Shown piece by piece: positions 10,401 to 25,400 of a stretch of DNA of 64,000 nucleotides (the stretch's first letter is position 1; every line of letters starts with the position of its first letter). Under the pieces are notes generated by a model. The model saw only the letters and a program-made list of their open reading frames with translations. It had not been told where the DNA came from and did not search any database. Position numbers and translations under genes: made by a program. The stretch spans positions 11,946,501 to 12,010,500 of the forward strand of contig NC_044284.2 in the NCBI RefSeq assembly GCF_004027225.2. Reading direction: 5' to 3'. The stretch is from Strigops habroptila. Lineage: Eukaryota; Chordata; Aves; Psittaciformes; Psittacidae.

Positions 10401-13400
10401 TAGAAAAGCCATATTAAACTCTCACAGAGCAGACTACTTATGACAGACTTTTCTGGTAAAATTCAGCTTGTTTCTTACCTGACCTCAGTTTTACATTGAT
10501 GATTTTTCTCATAGTGGAAAGGGGAAATGAGGGAGAGGAGAGGAGCTGCAGAAGCAGTACTGATGATCCAGGTACATTAGAACATAAAGAAAACCTCAGG
10601 ACGAGCTCAGTATCAGAACAAGCTTCCAGGTAACTTCCAGATACCATACAGGCCAGTCGCTTTCTATGTCGTCCCCCCCCCCCCAGAAATAGGCTAACTG
10701 TGGGTGTCTACATTTGGGAGGTGTCAGCACACACCATTACACTGCACAGTGTGGTAAACAAAGGCTTTATTGCACATAGTTAGGAAAGAGGAACGCATTT
10801 GCGCTTGTGACTACAACATACAGATCAGAGAGCTCCACAGAAATGGAGCAGGACACTACAGGGGAATAAACTTTGATCTGACAGTGTAAAAGTAGCGGTC
10901 ACAGCTTTTCATTCAGTTTTACAGAGACAATATAAAATGCAACCCAGAATAAACTCAGTAATGCAGACCCTCCAATTAATCACGGCATGGAAGTATTTTC
11001 AAAGATGTGGAGCATCAAAAAATCCAAGGGTACCATTAAGTCCGGAAACACGTGTACACATTTTGACATGTTTTATTCCCAGTGTGAAAATGTTCCTTAT
11101 TTTCTGAAGCATGCAATTTACTTGCTGCTGCCAACACCGCTCACCTTCTCAACATCTGGCAGGCAATCCAGAAGGGCTGCTGTGTGCTCAGAGTCACTTG
11201 GGTCGTTCTCGCAGCCGCTTGCTGTCATTCTCAAGGGATTTTTCACCATGGCATCCAATACTGCTTCGTAGAGCTGCTTGGTTATCAGGGGAGAGGGTAG
11301 CTCTCGCAGGTAATCCTTTAGGACGCCTTCACAAGAGACACAAGAACAGTTGCCTTTAACAAGGTGCAGATTTGCTTTCCAGCGCTTTTTGGGAGCACTA
11401 AGGGACATCAGCTTCACCTGAACCATGAGAACATCCTCTGTGCCAGTGACAATCCTTACACTTGGGAGTGAGAGATGGGAGGACGACAGCAACATGGCAC
11501 AGTGAACCATGGATTCAGTTAAGAGGGAGGAGATACCTTTTCAACATCCCCACGAGGCTGGGGCCACCAGTATCCCATCCCTTCAATCCCAGCAGCTTCT
11601 CTGGCTCACACAAGGCAGCTCATCACAAAGAAAGGAGTGATGCCAGGATAGGAAGGGGCACTGCCTCCAGAAGTGTGAGCAGAAGCGGGTACACCGAGCA
11701 GAGGGTGCGCATCTCTCCTGATCGGGGTGAGGGAAAGGCAAGGAAAGGGCTCTTAGCAGTCCCCCTCCTGTCCAAGGAAAGGAGCTCTTACAAACACCAA
11801 AGTCTTCAGCTCCATGACACCTCCTCCTTTACATACGATGGCAGTTAATTTGTCTGTTCAGTTTATTTTCAGCTATAAAACAATAAGCAAACATCCCTGT
11901 GCCAGCAGCACGTTTGGTGAAGCACAGGGTGTTTTCTCACCTGCCAAAGCACAAATCACACAGATGTCCTTGAGAGGGAAACACCAACTCCCGCCTGCCT
12001 CTGGGTACTCTGTACCCCCCAGGACACCACTTGCTTCTGCTGTGACAAATACAATTCACATCCTCAGGAGACACTGGCTAAACTACCCACATGCTGCACC
12101 CTCCAAGGTGGGGACATGCTGGAGGAGGGGCTGTTTCTAGGGGATGCAACAACCAGGCAAGCGCCTCATTAACCCCTATTCCTTCCACAGATGCAAACAG
12201 AAAGGAATTGAGCGCTTGCATTGAGCTGCCTTTAGAGGCTCCCTGATACTTCAGTTTGAGTGGGGTTTCAGTGATTGTAAGAATAATAATTAAAAAAGCC
12301 AAATCAGTAACACTTCTGGCAGCAGCCCCCTGGGAAGGACACAGCAGGATGCTATCCAGCAGCAATGTGCCCAGTCCAACTCACACAGAAAACCTGGGAG
12401 GAAACTAGCCTGCCTCCCAGCAGCTTTTATTTTCCCTTCAAAGAGCCTCCTGTGCCACAAATACCCACCCATTTTAGCTAGATCACAACTGAATTTAAAT
12501 ACTTTGTGAGGGAAAAAATGGTGGATTAAAAAAACCTTTTTGAAAGCAGGTACTATAACTAACAAAGCAGCCTGTCCCCAGAAAGACAAAGTCAGAAAGG
12601 TAGAAGATGATTTTAACAGGCGCTCCTCATAGCCTTGTAAATCCCAAATCGCAGCAAATGCCATCACGCTGTGCTATATAACAAAGCAACAGGTTTTATA
12701 CACTCAATCTTTGTAACCTAGCTCTAAACTGAACTGTATAGCAGCAGGCTTTGGGCTTTGTTAAGGGGTTGTTTCTAAAAAAATACAGGGAACAGAAGTT
12801 AACATTTTCCCTTTAGAATCACAGCCATGTTCACACGCAGAATGCAAGTAAAAGGTGGCTTCTATCCATATAAATATTTTTGTTTTAGAAAGAATACTGC
12901 CACTGAAGCCATGCTGCATGAGCAGCACCAACTGATGCAGTATCACCCCAGAGCTTCAGGACCACCTTTCTCCCCAACATAAGGCACTGGGCAGCCAGGC
13001 AAACCTTCAGTCTCCGTAGGCCACCACACAGCTCACTCTGTGCTTCAAGTGGGCACATACCATCAGGAATATAAAACATGCAAACAACCACCCACATATT
13101 GTTCTGAAAACACATTCCCTCTGGAACACGTTCTGGTGGGTTTTGTTTGTTTTATAAAGAATATGCCACTTCTGTTACAGCTCCACTTAAGGGGCCAGTT
13201 TTCGTTTAACAACTTAACCATATTCCTCCTTGCCCACCAAATTTTATAACTTCCCTGGATTTTAGAGGCCCGTGTTTCATGCATGGATTAGCTGGTTAAA
13301 ATATGAGACAAATGTGGGAGAGGCTGGTGCTGTACAGCACGGTTTGGGATATTTTCCTTTTTCCATAAGCAAAACACTAGCAAGAGATGCTGACTTTTAT

Positions 13401-16400
13401 CAGGATCTTAGCTTCAGCTGTGGTTTTTTTGGAGGGGGAGGCTGACATCAGAATCGTCTTACAGTAGGAAATGGTCTGTCGTAACCAAATCCCTTTATAC
13501 CACTGAAACACTCACAACTGTCCATTAACAATCATTTAGGAGGAAATCCTGTAATAGCATCCACAGTCGTAGGACTACCACCTGCCAAAGGACTTTCTCC
13601 TGTTCAGCCCTGCATAACAGGATAATTTGGGAGACATGAATGCCCCCTGACCTTTCTAAATCCTTTTGCTACTCACTCAGCTAAATTAGCCCTGTAAGAG
13701 GCTGCTGCTATTTTTTGCCACGAATTTACGCTTCCCACTGTTGCCAGCTCACTAGCACATTTCCCTTGACACAACCACACACAACAAAATTAGACAGCAA
13801 GCACAAATCGCCATCCACTTCATTAATTCCTCATTTTTCTGGCCCACTGAGCTGTTAACAGTATTGCATGCTTTATGCAGAGATATGAATTCACGTGGAT
13901 GCGAACAGACACGGTGCAACAACACGACTCTTGGCCAGTTCTAAAAATGGGCTGCATGCTCCAGTTTGAGCCACAAGCAGACTTAATTTGTGTATAAGCC
14001 TCTGCCAACCCCAGGAGCATTTCTCAGTCAAGATTTAATCATGAAATGTTCATTCTTTAGTCTTTGGAGACCTGTCAAAACCAAAAAATCCTTTTAATCT
14101 CTTCACAAAGGAGCGCTACTCACATTTCAGAGGGACACGAGGCAGCGCTTCTCTCCAAATCAGCCAAGATTTGTGCTGAGGATTCATATTTTATGGAACA
14201 CATGTTTTGGCTGATAAAAATATGAATCGTGTGCGTCAGCCTCAGCATTGCAAATACAGCAGTAAAACACCAGGGAAAACATTCCCCCGTAACCCAACTC
14301 CCTAAGGATCTGCAAGAGAGGTTTTGTGAGCTCTTTTATTGCTAGCACTAAGCACAGTGGGTACCTACGTCTGTCAGCAGAAATTGCAGGTTCCCCTTTC
14401 AATCCAGACCATGTGTCTGCTCAAAAGTTAATATCAGGCAGTTTCTGCTGTTTGGCAGAAAGCACCAGAGGGTTTTTATTCCTGCCCCCCATTCCAAGTT
14501 GATTTACAAAAATCAGGGAGAAAACAGGACTTCAATAATTTCATTGAACAACGTGATCTTAGAAGTTATCACCATTTTTTCTCATTAATTTATTTGTAAA
14601 GAGAAGAAATTTATCCAGTCTAAAAGATCCTTTATACTATCTACTTTTACTGTACACCTCCTCTTTACAAAGGGTGTATACCATCTGTGTATACCAACAG
14701 GAACACAAGTTTCTGCTGCGAGAATGCTGGTACTTGTGAGCAACATTGAATCCAACGGCAAAAACCTGCGAAGGCAAGTAAGGCAAACAGACCAGCTGCA
14801 CATTCTGAACCAAAGGGTTTATTTAACCCAGTAAACGTCATCAAGTAGTAGTATAATTATATAAAGTAGTGTCAGAAGACTAAAGTGTAATGAACAAAAT
14901 TCATTCCCAATACACTGAAATGAAATAAACCACCAAACAGGGTAGAACTGTTGCATACAGCTGGATGCTGGATGCTACAGAAAGGGCTTTGGCACAGGAA
15001 ATTTATACCCTGGCTACCGTTGTTACATTTTCCATCCCTGGATAGGTAGGAAATTAATGCTTCTGACTAATTTCCCAGAGCAATTGGCTTACTCAGCGGT
15101 GCCTGAAATTAAAGTAACTTTGGCTCACATAACAAGTATCAATAGTTATAAAACTGTTCCGCTTTTAAGCAAACAAAACCAACCTCAAGTTTACTTCAGT
15201 TATGCAACTCCTGTGAAAGCACCCATGTAAAGAGCTGATGCAGATGCAGACCTCCTGTTCCTGTACTCCCAGTCCTTCCCACCTTTGCCAGGAACTTGCT
15301 GCATGACAGCAAGCCAAGGGCCGCTCCAGTGAGCAGAAGAAAGTTGCTATTTAATTATGCTTTAAAAGAAGCAATGACCAAATGAAGGCGCTTTCCTGCA
15401 GTTCTAACCAGCTTAAGCAAGATGATGGGAAATCTTTTTCCAAAAGTCCTGCAATCTACAACATAAAAGGAGGACAAAGGGTTTATCCGAGAAGGCCCTT
15501 GGATCATGTTGTAGAGCTGCCAGCACAGCTGACATGCCTGATCGCAGCCAAGTGTTTCAAGATCCACTCCAACACTAACCAACAGCAAAGCTTGAGCTGG
15601 CTCAGGGAACCTCAGCTCCTTTCAGACTTCCACTTCCCTCTGTAACTGGTAAAGCAATTACTGAAAGCTGCTCCTTCCATACCCTCCCTCCAAATCACGG
15701 CTGCTTCATACTTACGTATCCCCACGGTTACTGCACTCATCCTCACCTTTTATCAATACAAAGCAGCAGCTAACAGCTTGTTTAATGACAACAGAAAACT
15801 AGTTCAGAGCACAATTTCACCTTCTAAAGGTGCTTTAGGAACATGGCACAAGTCCATACTAAAAGAAAGCAAGTAAATGTATTACCTGTTATGACATTAA
15901 TATCCGGGTACTGGCTTTCACAGAGGGTAACAGCCTTGCTGTCCTTCTCAAATGCCTCTCGAAGCTCTTTCTTAACTGCTGCTGAGCCACATAACCGATA
16001 CAGACCTACCACCTAGAAGCAAAAACAACAGCCTATATCAGTCATTTCCCTGCAGAGGGGACTAATAACTGGCATCATGTGTTGTCTCATCCAGGAAGTG
16101 CAACAAAATCAACTGTTTGGAAATGTATGTTATGGAGAATTTCCGTATCAGTGCAAATCAAATGGTCATGTATGGTATCAAACATTTCACAAGACACACA
16201 GTTGGATCTTGTGAAGCGCTGAATAACACTAATGTCTTCCAGAATGGTGAACATCCTGAGCAGTATTTTGTTGACAGGAGTTTTAAATTGGAGTAATTTA
16301 GTGCTTTCCTTCTACGCAAACTCAGGAAACAAATACTGATGAAACATCTATTCTTACCCTACTCATTTAGATCACCATTATTTTTCCTGGTTTAATTATA

Positions 16401-19400
16401 CAAAGCAGAACTGGAACTTCAGCAGAAAGAAATGAGAAGAAGAAGTGGTTTGAGCTTTATGTGTTCAAAATTACATAAAGTTTATATATATACCAAAATA
16501 AGGTTATTAATCACTAAGCAGAAAAAAGCAGTCATACAATTGACTACCTAGTAAAATAAGAAATGTTACAAACCAATTTAAAAAACTCAAACAAGCAGCA
16601 ACAAAATAAACCATACTCCATTATTACACCTACAATATGCTGTTTTAAAGATGACAAGTTTTATGCAAAACAGGGGTTATTTAACATGCTCGAAGTGATA
16701 GGAATGAAACCACCACACTCTTGGACTGAATTACTGGTTAAATCATGTACTTTCATGCACTCAAGTCTTGCATTTTATCATTATTTACTTTTCGTTTTCA
16801 TGAACACCATTTACACAAAGCACTCCTATGATCTTAAGGAACTAAACCTTAAGCACATTCATTTTATTTTAATGAACTTTATAGACAGCTGTACCGAGCA
16901 GTAAATGGTTAGTCCAAAACTCCTACGGACTCCAAAGGCAAAAAAATACCCCAAGACAAAAAAACAAACACCAAAAAAATCCCCAACAAAGCACACACAA
17001 AAAAACCCAAACAAAAAACAAACCCTGACTTCGACTGTACTGGCTTAGACCATACAAATCCTGTCTTGTAAGCAAGTATATTTGTCTGGCCATATATTAA
17101 TTCCTGTTTAAATAAATGGAAAGTTACCCAACTGAATTTGTGCTCCCTCTTCCCAAGACCGATCACGATCTAGTATTTGCCTAAGACAATTTCTTCTAAA
17201 CTTTTCTAATGCCACATCTGAATTCAGGTGGAGGTAACGCACCATGACAGCAGTCTGCAGTCTATAGTATATATAAATGTCAGACAAGCATCTGGTTAAA
17301 AGAAGTTAACAGTATATTTTGCATTTTTGGTTCTCCTTGTGCAAACACACGAAACAGATTTCATGCTCAAAAGCACCAGGTAAATTCAGACAATTCAGAT
17401 CCCAATCGCTTCATTACCAGTGTTGCCTTGATTACCCAATGTCATTTGCATGACTAGGTGCTAATAAGCCCAAAATAAAATGCTGAAACCATGGGACACA
17501 TACATTGGTAAGAATCAAACTTCTCTTTTCCACTGCTTTGCATAATGATGGAAGCATTCACAATAAGAATCATACAGTTGTTATCAGCAGTGACTTCCAG
17601 CAAAGTAATTACATAGAAGTAAGATTTCTCTATGTTTTATGACCTAGGTTATAAATAGCAGAGTTAATCTCTTAACACCTGGAACTATATCCAACCTGCA
17701 GGCAATTTAAGATAGAAACAGTGGTAGGTGTGATTACTTCTCAATTTCACCTGAGCAAGAACAGGTGTACAAGAAACCAAGGGCTCACACATGCTGTGGA
17801 ACAGTATGCTAGAGTCCTCCCACCATCCGACCTTAGGACTGTGAATAGTCCTTCCTATTCCTTCTTGTCTAATATCCATAACTGCCTATTTGTTTCCACA
17901 CCTCATTCCTCACGCACATTTTTGTCCATTACCTTACATCAACCAAAAAATTGTGTTAGGATGAAGAGAAGACACTGGGCACTGCTGCTTTACAGCATTC
18001 ATCTCCTGTCCTGATTTTGAGAACAACCTGAAGAAAGGCCTGGGGCAGTAGCATAGGGAAACAACTAATTCAGCCCCTCCCCGGGCCTCCTCTTCATCTT
18101 CATCAACATGCCAGAGACAAGTCTTTGGCACATTGGCTTGAGACTGCACACATGTAAGTAAAGTCTTGTCAAAAGACCTGTCCTCATCACTTTGTGTCAC
18201 TGCACAGGATGCCTCAATTTTAGGAAGAAGGGAACTCATTTTTGCACTTAGGTACATGTCCTTACGGAGTGATCCGTGTCTCAGGAATCAAGCACTTTCA
18301 AGTTCCCAGCTCTGCTTTTTGAGGGGGCTCAAAATGAACTGGGGGATCCAGGTTCATTTCACTCTCCCAGTCCTAAAGCAGTATTGTGAGCTCTCCTGTG
18401 AGCAAGCGTACATCTCCTCTACAAAGGCCAAGTTAGAAGCACTGATTTCACACAGTCCTGTTATTCTTCCCACATTACAGTGACCGGTGCTTCCAAACAG
18501 GAGCAGCAAAGCAAAAGAAAACAAAAACTGACATGTAAAGGCGTTTTTCATTTCCCCTTTCCCACTCACTGCACACACTCTGTGACAACAGCTACCCCAA
18601 CACGGAAATACTAACAAAACAGATTAAAGTATGCACAGTACCTGACAGCCTCTCTTTTCAATCTCCAGGATGCATTTCTGTATCAAAAGTGGCACCATCA
18701 AGCCTGCGTTTTCCTTCTCTACAACTTTCCGAGCATCTACCCCAAACATCACGGGCTCCCGATCTGCATCAAGGCCATCAAGAGAGTTCTCCCACTGCTC
18801 CATGAGTGTCAGCTTGACGTAAATAAGCCCCCTGGGTTCCAGTTTGACAGCCAGCTGATGTGTCTTTGCCACTCGGAAGAGAGTGGGCAGAGCTACGGTT
18901 CCATGGCAGCACACCCTGTTCTTCCTTGGGGTGGGCTCCCAGCTGAACACCACCAGCTTCAAGTGCTGCGCGTTTTCGATTTCTATGTTGAACGTGTGGT
19001 CCATATCTAGGAACGTTGTCCTACACGTAAGCAAGGCTGTTCTCGCTTTGTTTACTGAGTCAACCTGTATTGCACAAAAGACATCTTTTGAGTCTATTCT
19101 TGGTGGTTTCAAGTCTTCAGCACCATAAAAGTGAATGCTCATGAGTCCAGAGAGGTACTGAGAGCACTTGGGTTGATCAGAAAAGTTGTAGTGTTTGAAG
19201 GCATCGATATCTATTTCGGTTTTACCACTGTTACTTGGAAGGCTTTCCTTTCCTTTCCCACACTTGGTTTCATGCCCATGTTTACCTGATTTTGTTATAA
19301 GTTCGGGAGAGTCGCCATCACTGAGGTAACCACCTTTGCTGAAGGATTTGGAGCTCCTCGACCTTTTCTTTTTGGGGGTGTGCTGCGACAACACGCTGCT

Positions 19401-22400
19401 GTCGAGGTGGTAACGACTTATCACATTCCTGCTGGCAGCTGTGCTTGAGTTTCCAGAAGATGGCAAAGACACTGTATGGCTTGTATCCCTGGCTTTCAGC
19501 AGGGAAGAAGGATTATCTGAACTAGTATGGCTTGAAGTTCCCTTGACACTCAGCTTCCTGCTCAGCTCTGGCAGCTTTTTCATTTTCATGGAAAGCTTCC
19601 TCACAGTTCTGGGAGATTTAATTCTATCAGGGAAAGGCCAGTTGATTGATCCACTTTTTTTCAGAGGACTGGGACTTGGAGGAGAAACCTCTGTTGAGGG
19701 AATATCAGCCTTGTGTGGAAGTACACCTCCAGCCCCTTTAGAAGAAAAGAGAAGGAATAATCATTTTCAAACCACTCAGTAACTGCTGTTCACAGCAATG
19801 AAAAAACAAATATTGAGCTAGAGGAAAACATGTTGATTTGTCATAACTTGATAAACGCAATTCATTCAGACAACCATCATTCATTCATCAGTCAGATGTT
19901 CATGAGCATTTGGAAAGCTGTACTCTGCTGGCTCATTCAGCCAAGTTTGGCAGTTCATAGTCAAAAGCCAGATTTGTTCTGCTTTATGGAGATGAAAGGG
20001 CCAGAAACTACGTAAAAACAAACTAGCTATCTCACCCGCTGCATTCAGCTCAATCCATTTGTATCCCCTGTACAAGCAGACGTGGCTGAATTCCTGGGGC
20101 ACAGGTGCAATGAAACCAGTCTTAAATGGGAAAACACTGGAATATGGCAAATGCACCCTTGTCTACAAAGCAGCTAGCTACACAGCCAACACATCAGCAC
20201 TGCCCGCTCCTCTTAGGTCTAGAGGAAAGACACTTGTCTCTAGAAAAGACTATGACTATACTACTCTTCTGCATGTCCTTCTATTACCCCAAAGAGCCCT
20301 AAATCCCCCCTGTGTAGACACAGACAGTGAACATCTCACAGCTTTTCTTCCATCATTTCTCTCAGCTCCTCTTTTCCGCTGCACGACAAAGGAGAAGGAA
20401 CACAACAAGGATTTATTCCTTCCTGCACTGCCTCATTCCTGCAGTGTTGTTTTCATGAGATACTCAGCAAATCATACTTTAGAGAGGTTTCTCTTACAGA
20501 TTTCTTAAAGGCTTACCCACTTTCAATTCTAAACTAATCACCTCAAATCCAAATCACCATACAGCTAGTGACTTCTACAAGCCCCTTGTTCATCAAAATT
20601 AATTTTCACCATTTAATTATAACTTTTTATACTTCACTTAGCTTAAATAGTTAATCAGGTGATCTGGTCTTTGGTCAAAGTGATTTGTTGTAGGTTTAGT
20701 TTCCCCCCAAAAAAACCCCTACAAAGACCAGTTCTAGTCCCAACAGAAATTTGGCTTTAATAACTTTTGCAGATAGTTGCTTGAAAGAGTATCTGTATAA
20801 AAGTCTCAGTTATGAAAAATAACGCCTAGAATATGTTTTCCAGAGCAACAGAGGAAAATTCATTTGGCCCTGCATCTCATGGAAGTAGTCCCCTCGTAGG
20901 GGAAGGGCTATTTCTAGCACGCCTGCTGTGTTTTTCTGGCAAGCAGCTAGTTAGAAATGTGGTGTTTGATAAAAGTGGACAAAGCCTTCCCTTGTACTGC
21001 AAATCACAGCACAGTCCCACTGGTGGGCTGGCTTGGAGCGCTCCATAGCAATCAGTGCCATACTGCAGCCCGCTAACATTAATCTTCCCTTTCTGTCAAA
21101 AGTCTCTGGCACAGGCTTGGAAAAGCAGGCCAGCAAATTAAACTTCCCCGCCTTCCCAGCTCATTAAAATTGAAGAGTCAATCTAACACTCTGACTTTTA
21201 TGTGTCCAACTTCTGCTGCGTTCAGCAGCAAACAGTTAAAATGAAATATGTGGCTGGAAGAAACTTAACAGTCGAGTATTATGCAGGATGGTATTCCCAT
21301 CAGCATCGAGCCACATGTTGTTCCACTAAAGCCAGCAATGTGCTGAGGTATGCACGCCATTTTAAAGAGTGTACACGACACAGCTCTGAACAAGCTGCAA
21401 AAGGAGCTGTAGCACAGCCTGGGACTTCACTTCCCAGCCTACCCATCTGATACAGCTTTCCCACAAGCGTGCCAGAGCAACCGAGCTGCTCCTCGTTCCT
21501 TTACCAAGTCACGAGGCTTGCTGCAAACAGGCTCCTCACTGTCCCTGCCCCTACTCACTCAGCCACTGCACATCCCATCTCAGCAGCTAAGCTTTAAAAA
21601 TACCCTTACAGAAGGATGGTGGAGAAGGAAGGAGATGAAAAATAAGAGGCACCTGTTGAGTAAATGACTACCAGGGCAGCAAGGGGATGGTCAGTTTTAT
21701 GTATGCAGCTGACTATATATTTATGTGAATATATATAAATTGATTTCTTTTTTACAGTGAGAACACTCAATCACTGGAACAAGCTCCCCTAGGACACAGT
21801 AGAGTCCCCATCACTGCAGGTTTTCAAGACACGACTGGACAGGGTGCTAGGTAATCTCGTCGAGGCTGTCTTTCCCACCAAAGGGTGGAACAGATGATCT
21901 GAGGTCCTTTCCAACCCGGGCTGTTCTACGATACACTGTCTTTCCTACATACACCTTATGCTTTCCTGAAGCTTTAGCATTATGAGCAACACAAGAAAAA
22001 GAACCCCTAGCTTCTGAAGGCCAACACAAGCCAAGTCGAACTGACTTGACACCACAAGTGGCTGCTTCCATCAGCTGTTTGTTCAGCTTGACTAGTAAAG
22101 CTGCCTTTTACTTTACTCAGTGATATGGCTGTGTGAAAGAATAAAACCTTTTTGCGACCAAAGGGACACAACTGGAGAGACACGACCAGCCCACAGTGCC
22201 TTATAAACCCAGACCCCTCTATACCTTCTCATCTGGCCTGGTGTCCACAGGGCAATTGCCACTGTCCCCTTGGTCGAGCAGGCTGGCACGGATGGACCAT
22301 ACCCCTACACAACACTGCCCCAAGGGAAGAGAGGACTCAAACCATCTGAAGCACTTACAACACAGCCCTTGACAGACATATACAGTGATTTAGCACAGTA

Positions 22401-25400
22401 AAGATGCTTGTCTGACCCTGTTTAACACTGTTTACATGTGCTTGGGTGCATATATCACTGTCATACCCACTGCCAGCAAGGCATGTTATTTTACAGGAAC
22501 ATTTGATTATCCTATTACACATGTCACATTCCTCATCGCTTCAGGTAGGGTTTCTGAGTTACTTTAAAGTTCCTCGGAAAACCTGTAATTTATTTTCGGA
22601 GCAACAAGCTGAAGTGAATGAGTAAGTCAGAAAACTATTAGTTCCTTATTACAGCGAGCTATTGAAGTATCAAATAGCCACTCTCCCAGTTAATAGAAAT
22701 GCTGAGTTCCCACCAAACTAAACCTGAAAGGTAATTTAATTTTTCCTACCATTCTCCATACATACTTCATAAGTAACACTACAATCTAACACCAAAAGCA
22801 TCTCTCTAGAATAACGGCATCAGTGTTGAAGATCTAAGCCATTTCATTTTCAAAAGAGAAAAAAAACCCAACAACACAGCTAACACTGAGTGGTTGTAAC
22901 TTTCCAAACCAAAGCCTCCCTTCTGCCTACATTTTTCATCCTTTTTTAGTATTATTATTTATAAAAACAACCCAAGGACTTTTTAGGAAGATGTGTTAAA
23001 AATGAAAAAGCAGCAAATCAAAACAGAAAAGCCCAAATATCTCAAAATTGTTCTTGTAGCAAACAATGGGTGAGTGAAAATGGGCTACTGTTTTTCTGTG
23101 CCAGATTCCACAAGAAATACTGATCTGGATGCTCAACTGACACAAATGACACAGCTCTATTGATGTCAAGGGCTGTTAACTTACTCAGCTGCAGGCAACT
23201 TATGTTTGTTCATCCTCAGAGAGCTCCAGACCTGCTCTGATATGAAACTTCAGAACAGAATTGTAAATAGCATTGAGAGAAGAATTCATGCTATATCAGA
23301 ATCAAGCAACTTCAATTAACATATAAGGATATCGTCACTTCTATTCACATCGGCAACTCAGGGTGAGGGGGAACACACATACACAAAAAAAAAAAAAAGG
23401 AAAAAAACTTTCAAAAAATGAAATTGAATGGAATTATTTCTATGTAACATCTTAATTATCTAAACAAATGGAAGAGTCTCCTCTTTTAACCTGTAAAATA
23501 ATAGTCTTTTTTACCCCTAGAAAAACTACTACTTTGACCAATGCAGCCTGAGTTCCATTCTGCATAATGTTTCAGTGTCAAGGAATGGAAAAATTATTTA
23601 AAAGGTAAAAAATCAAAAAACACCAAACCAAAACAAACCAAACCCAACCAAAAAAACAGACAAACAAAAACCTCCCTAAGAATCCTGTAAAGATAGTCTG
23701 TTTTATTCAAACACTATGCACACTGACATTAATTAAGCCATGATAAACCCACCAACCTGGGGATCACTTGATCCCTGGAGCAAAAGATAAAAAATAAATT
23801 GTTTTCGATAGCCCATTAGTTAAAACAGGAAGTGATTCCAGCAGAACCCCCAACGCTCCTGCACACCGAGAGGCGAAGGGGCTGACCACTCACTGCCTGT
23901 GCTTCATCACGCTGGCAACCCTCAGAGCATCCTTGACAGCGGTATCTCATAGGGAGAGGATCAAGCACGTGTAACAGCACTTTAGGTCTCTGACCACACT
24001 TAAAGAGTTCAGTATCTACACACAAGCATGAGTTAGTTGCAGGTATTTTAAACATCAACGGTTCTGCAATGCACATAAACTGCAGTTGGCTCCGTTCAGA
24101 TGCTGGCATCACACCAAGATGTGAGTGGCAGCACCGTGCCTGATGCCAAGCACTGTGTTTGGGCTGCTCTCACGAAGATTTCCTCCCTTCACTGTGCCTT
24201 CCATGGTATGAAAAGCAGCTTTGCCCCTATTTCCCCAATCAGACCATATGAACAGCTACTCAGTACAAATCAAACTGGAAAAAGTAATAGCTATTTTAAA
24301 TTAACTGCTCCCACTCCACAGCTGCTACATCCTTTTGCCTCTTCCACCAGCAGGTCTTTATGGCATTGTTACCCCGTAGATCAAAGACACGTGCATAAAT
24401 AAGCCCTAGACCTTCAAAAGCACGGGCACAAACTCCTCAAAAGCTCACCAAGAAACTGGCTTCAGCTCTGCAGGAGAAAGAGGAAGCAGAGGAACCTTTC
24501 TGGTATCTCAAACATTATGCAAATATTTCACATGAATGCTTTTCTGCCTCATGAAACCAAAGCTCCTTGCACTTGGAAAACAGTTAAACCACAAAGCATC
24601 TTCCATCTGGAAAAATAGAAATTAAGCAAATAGTATTTGCAACATGTAGAAAGAAACTGGTAGATAGACTTTGCTGCCCAGTATACTCTGTATATTGCTG
24701 GAAGCTTATCTGCAACATTTAAGCACACAAAATATTTGTTTGCATTGGCCCCAAAAGATGTATTTGGAAACCAGGATAGTGGTTTCCACGGTCTAAGTGG
24801 TGAAAGAACACTGTAGTTTGAATGTGACTTAAGACAACCTCTATTTGGCATGTATTTGGGTTAAGTGTGAACGTGCTACCGCAGGATACCAGGCTGGAAG
24901 GGACCTCAACCTTCGCTTCCTTCAACGTTGAAATGTAATCTGTTTATGGTGATTCCTACCAGGATTTTCCACCCAGACAGCTAACACAGGTACATTTTCC
25001 ATAGCAAAAGCACTGTCCAGATCCTGGCAATCTACAACGCACCAAGCCCTATCAGGATGTCTCTGAGATACAGACACATGTGAGATGATTCTACTGATTA
25101 GGTAGACACTAATCCCAACAGTAATCCTACCCAAAAGCAAAAATATTACAAATTCTTCAGAAGGCTCCACAGTGTAAATCTATTGCAGGAGGTGGTATTA
25201 TTAAGGAGTGTTTCTTCAATGTTTTGCAGGTGATACACACATCTATAAAAACATACAGTTACAATTCAATCCTAAACAGCTGTAAACAAAATTTACTTTA
25301 ACACTTTATATAGGCAAAAAAAAACTAGATGTAGAATTTTTCATATTACATTTATAATAAAAAAAAAAACCCCAACAATATTTTCAAATCATTTTATCTG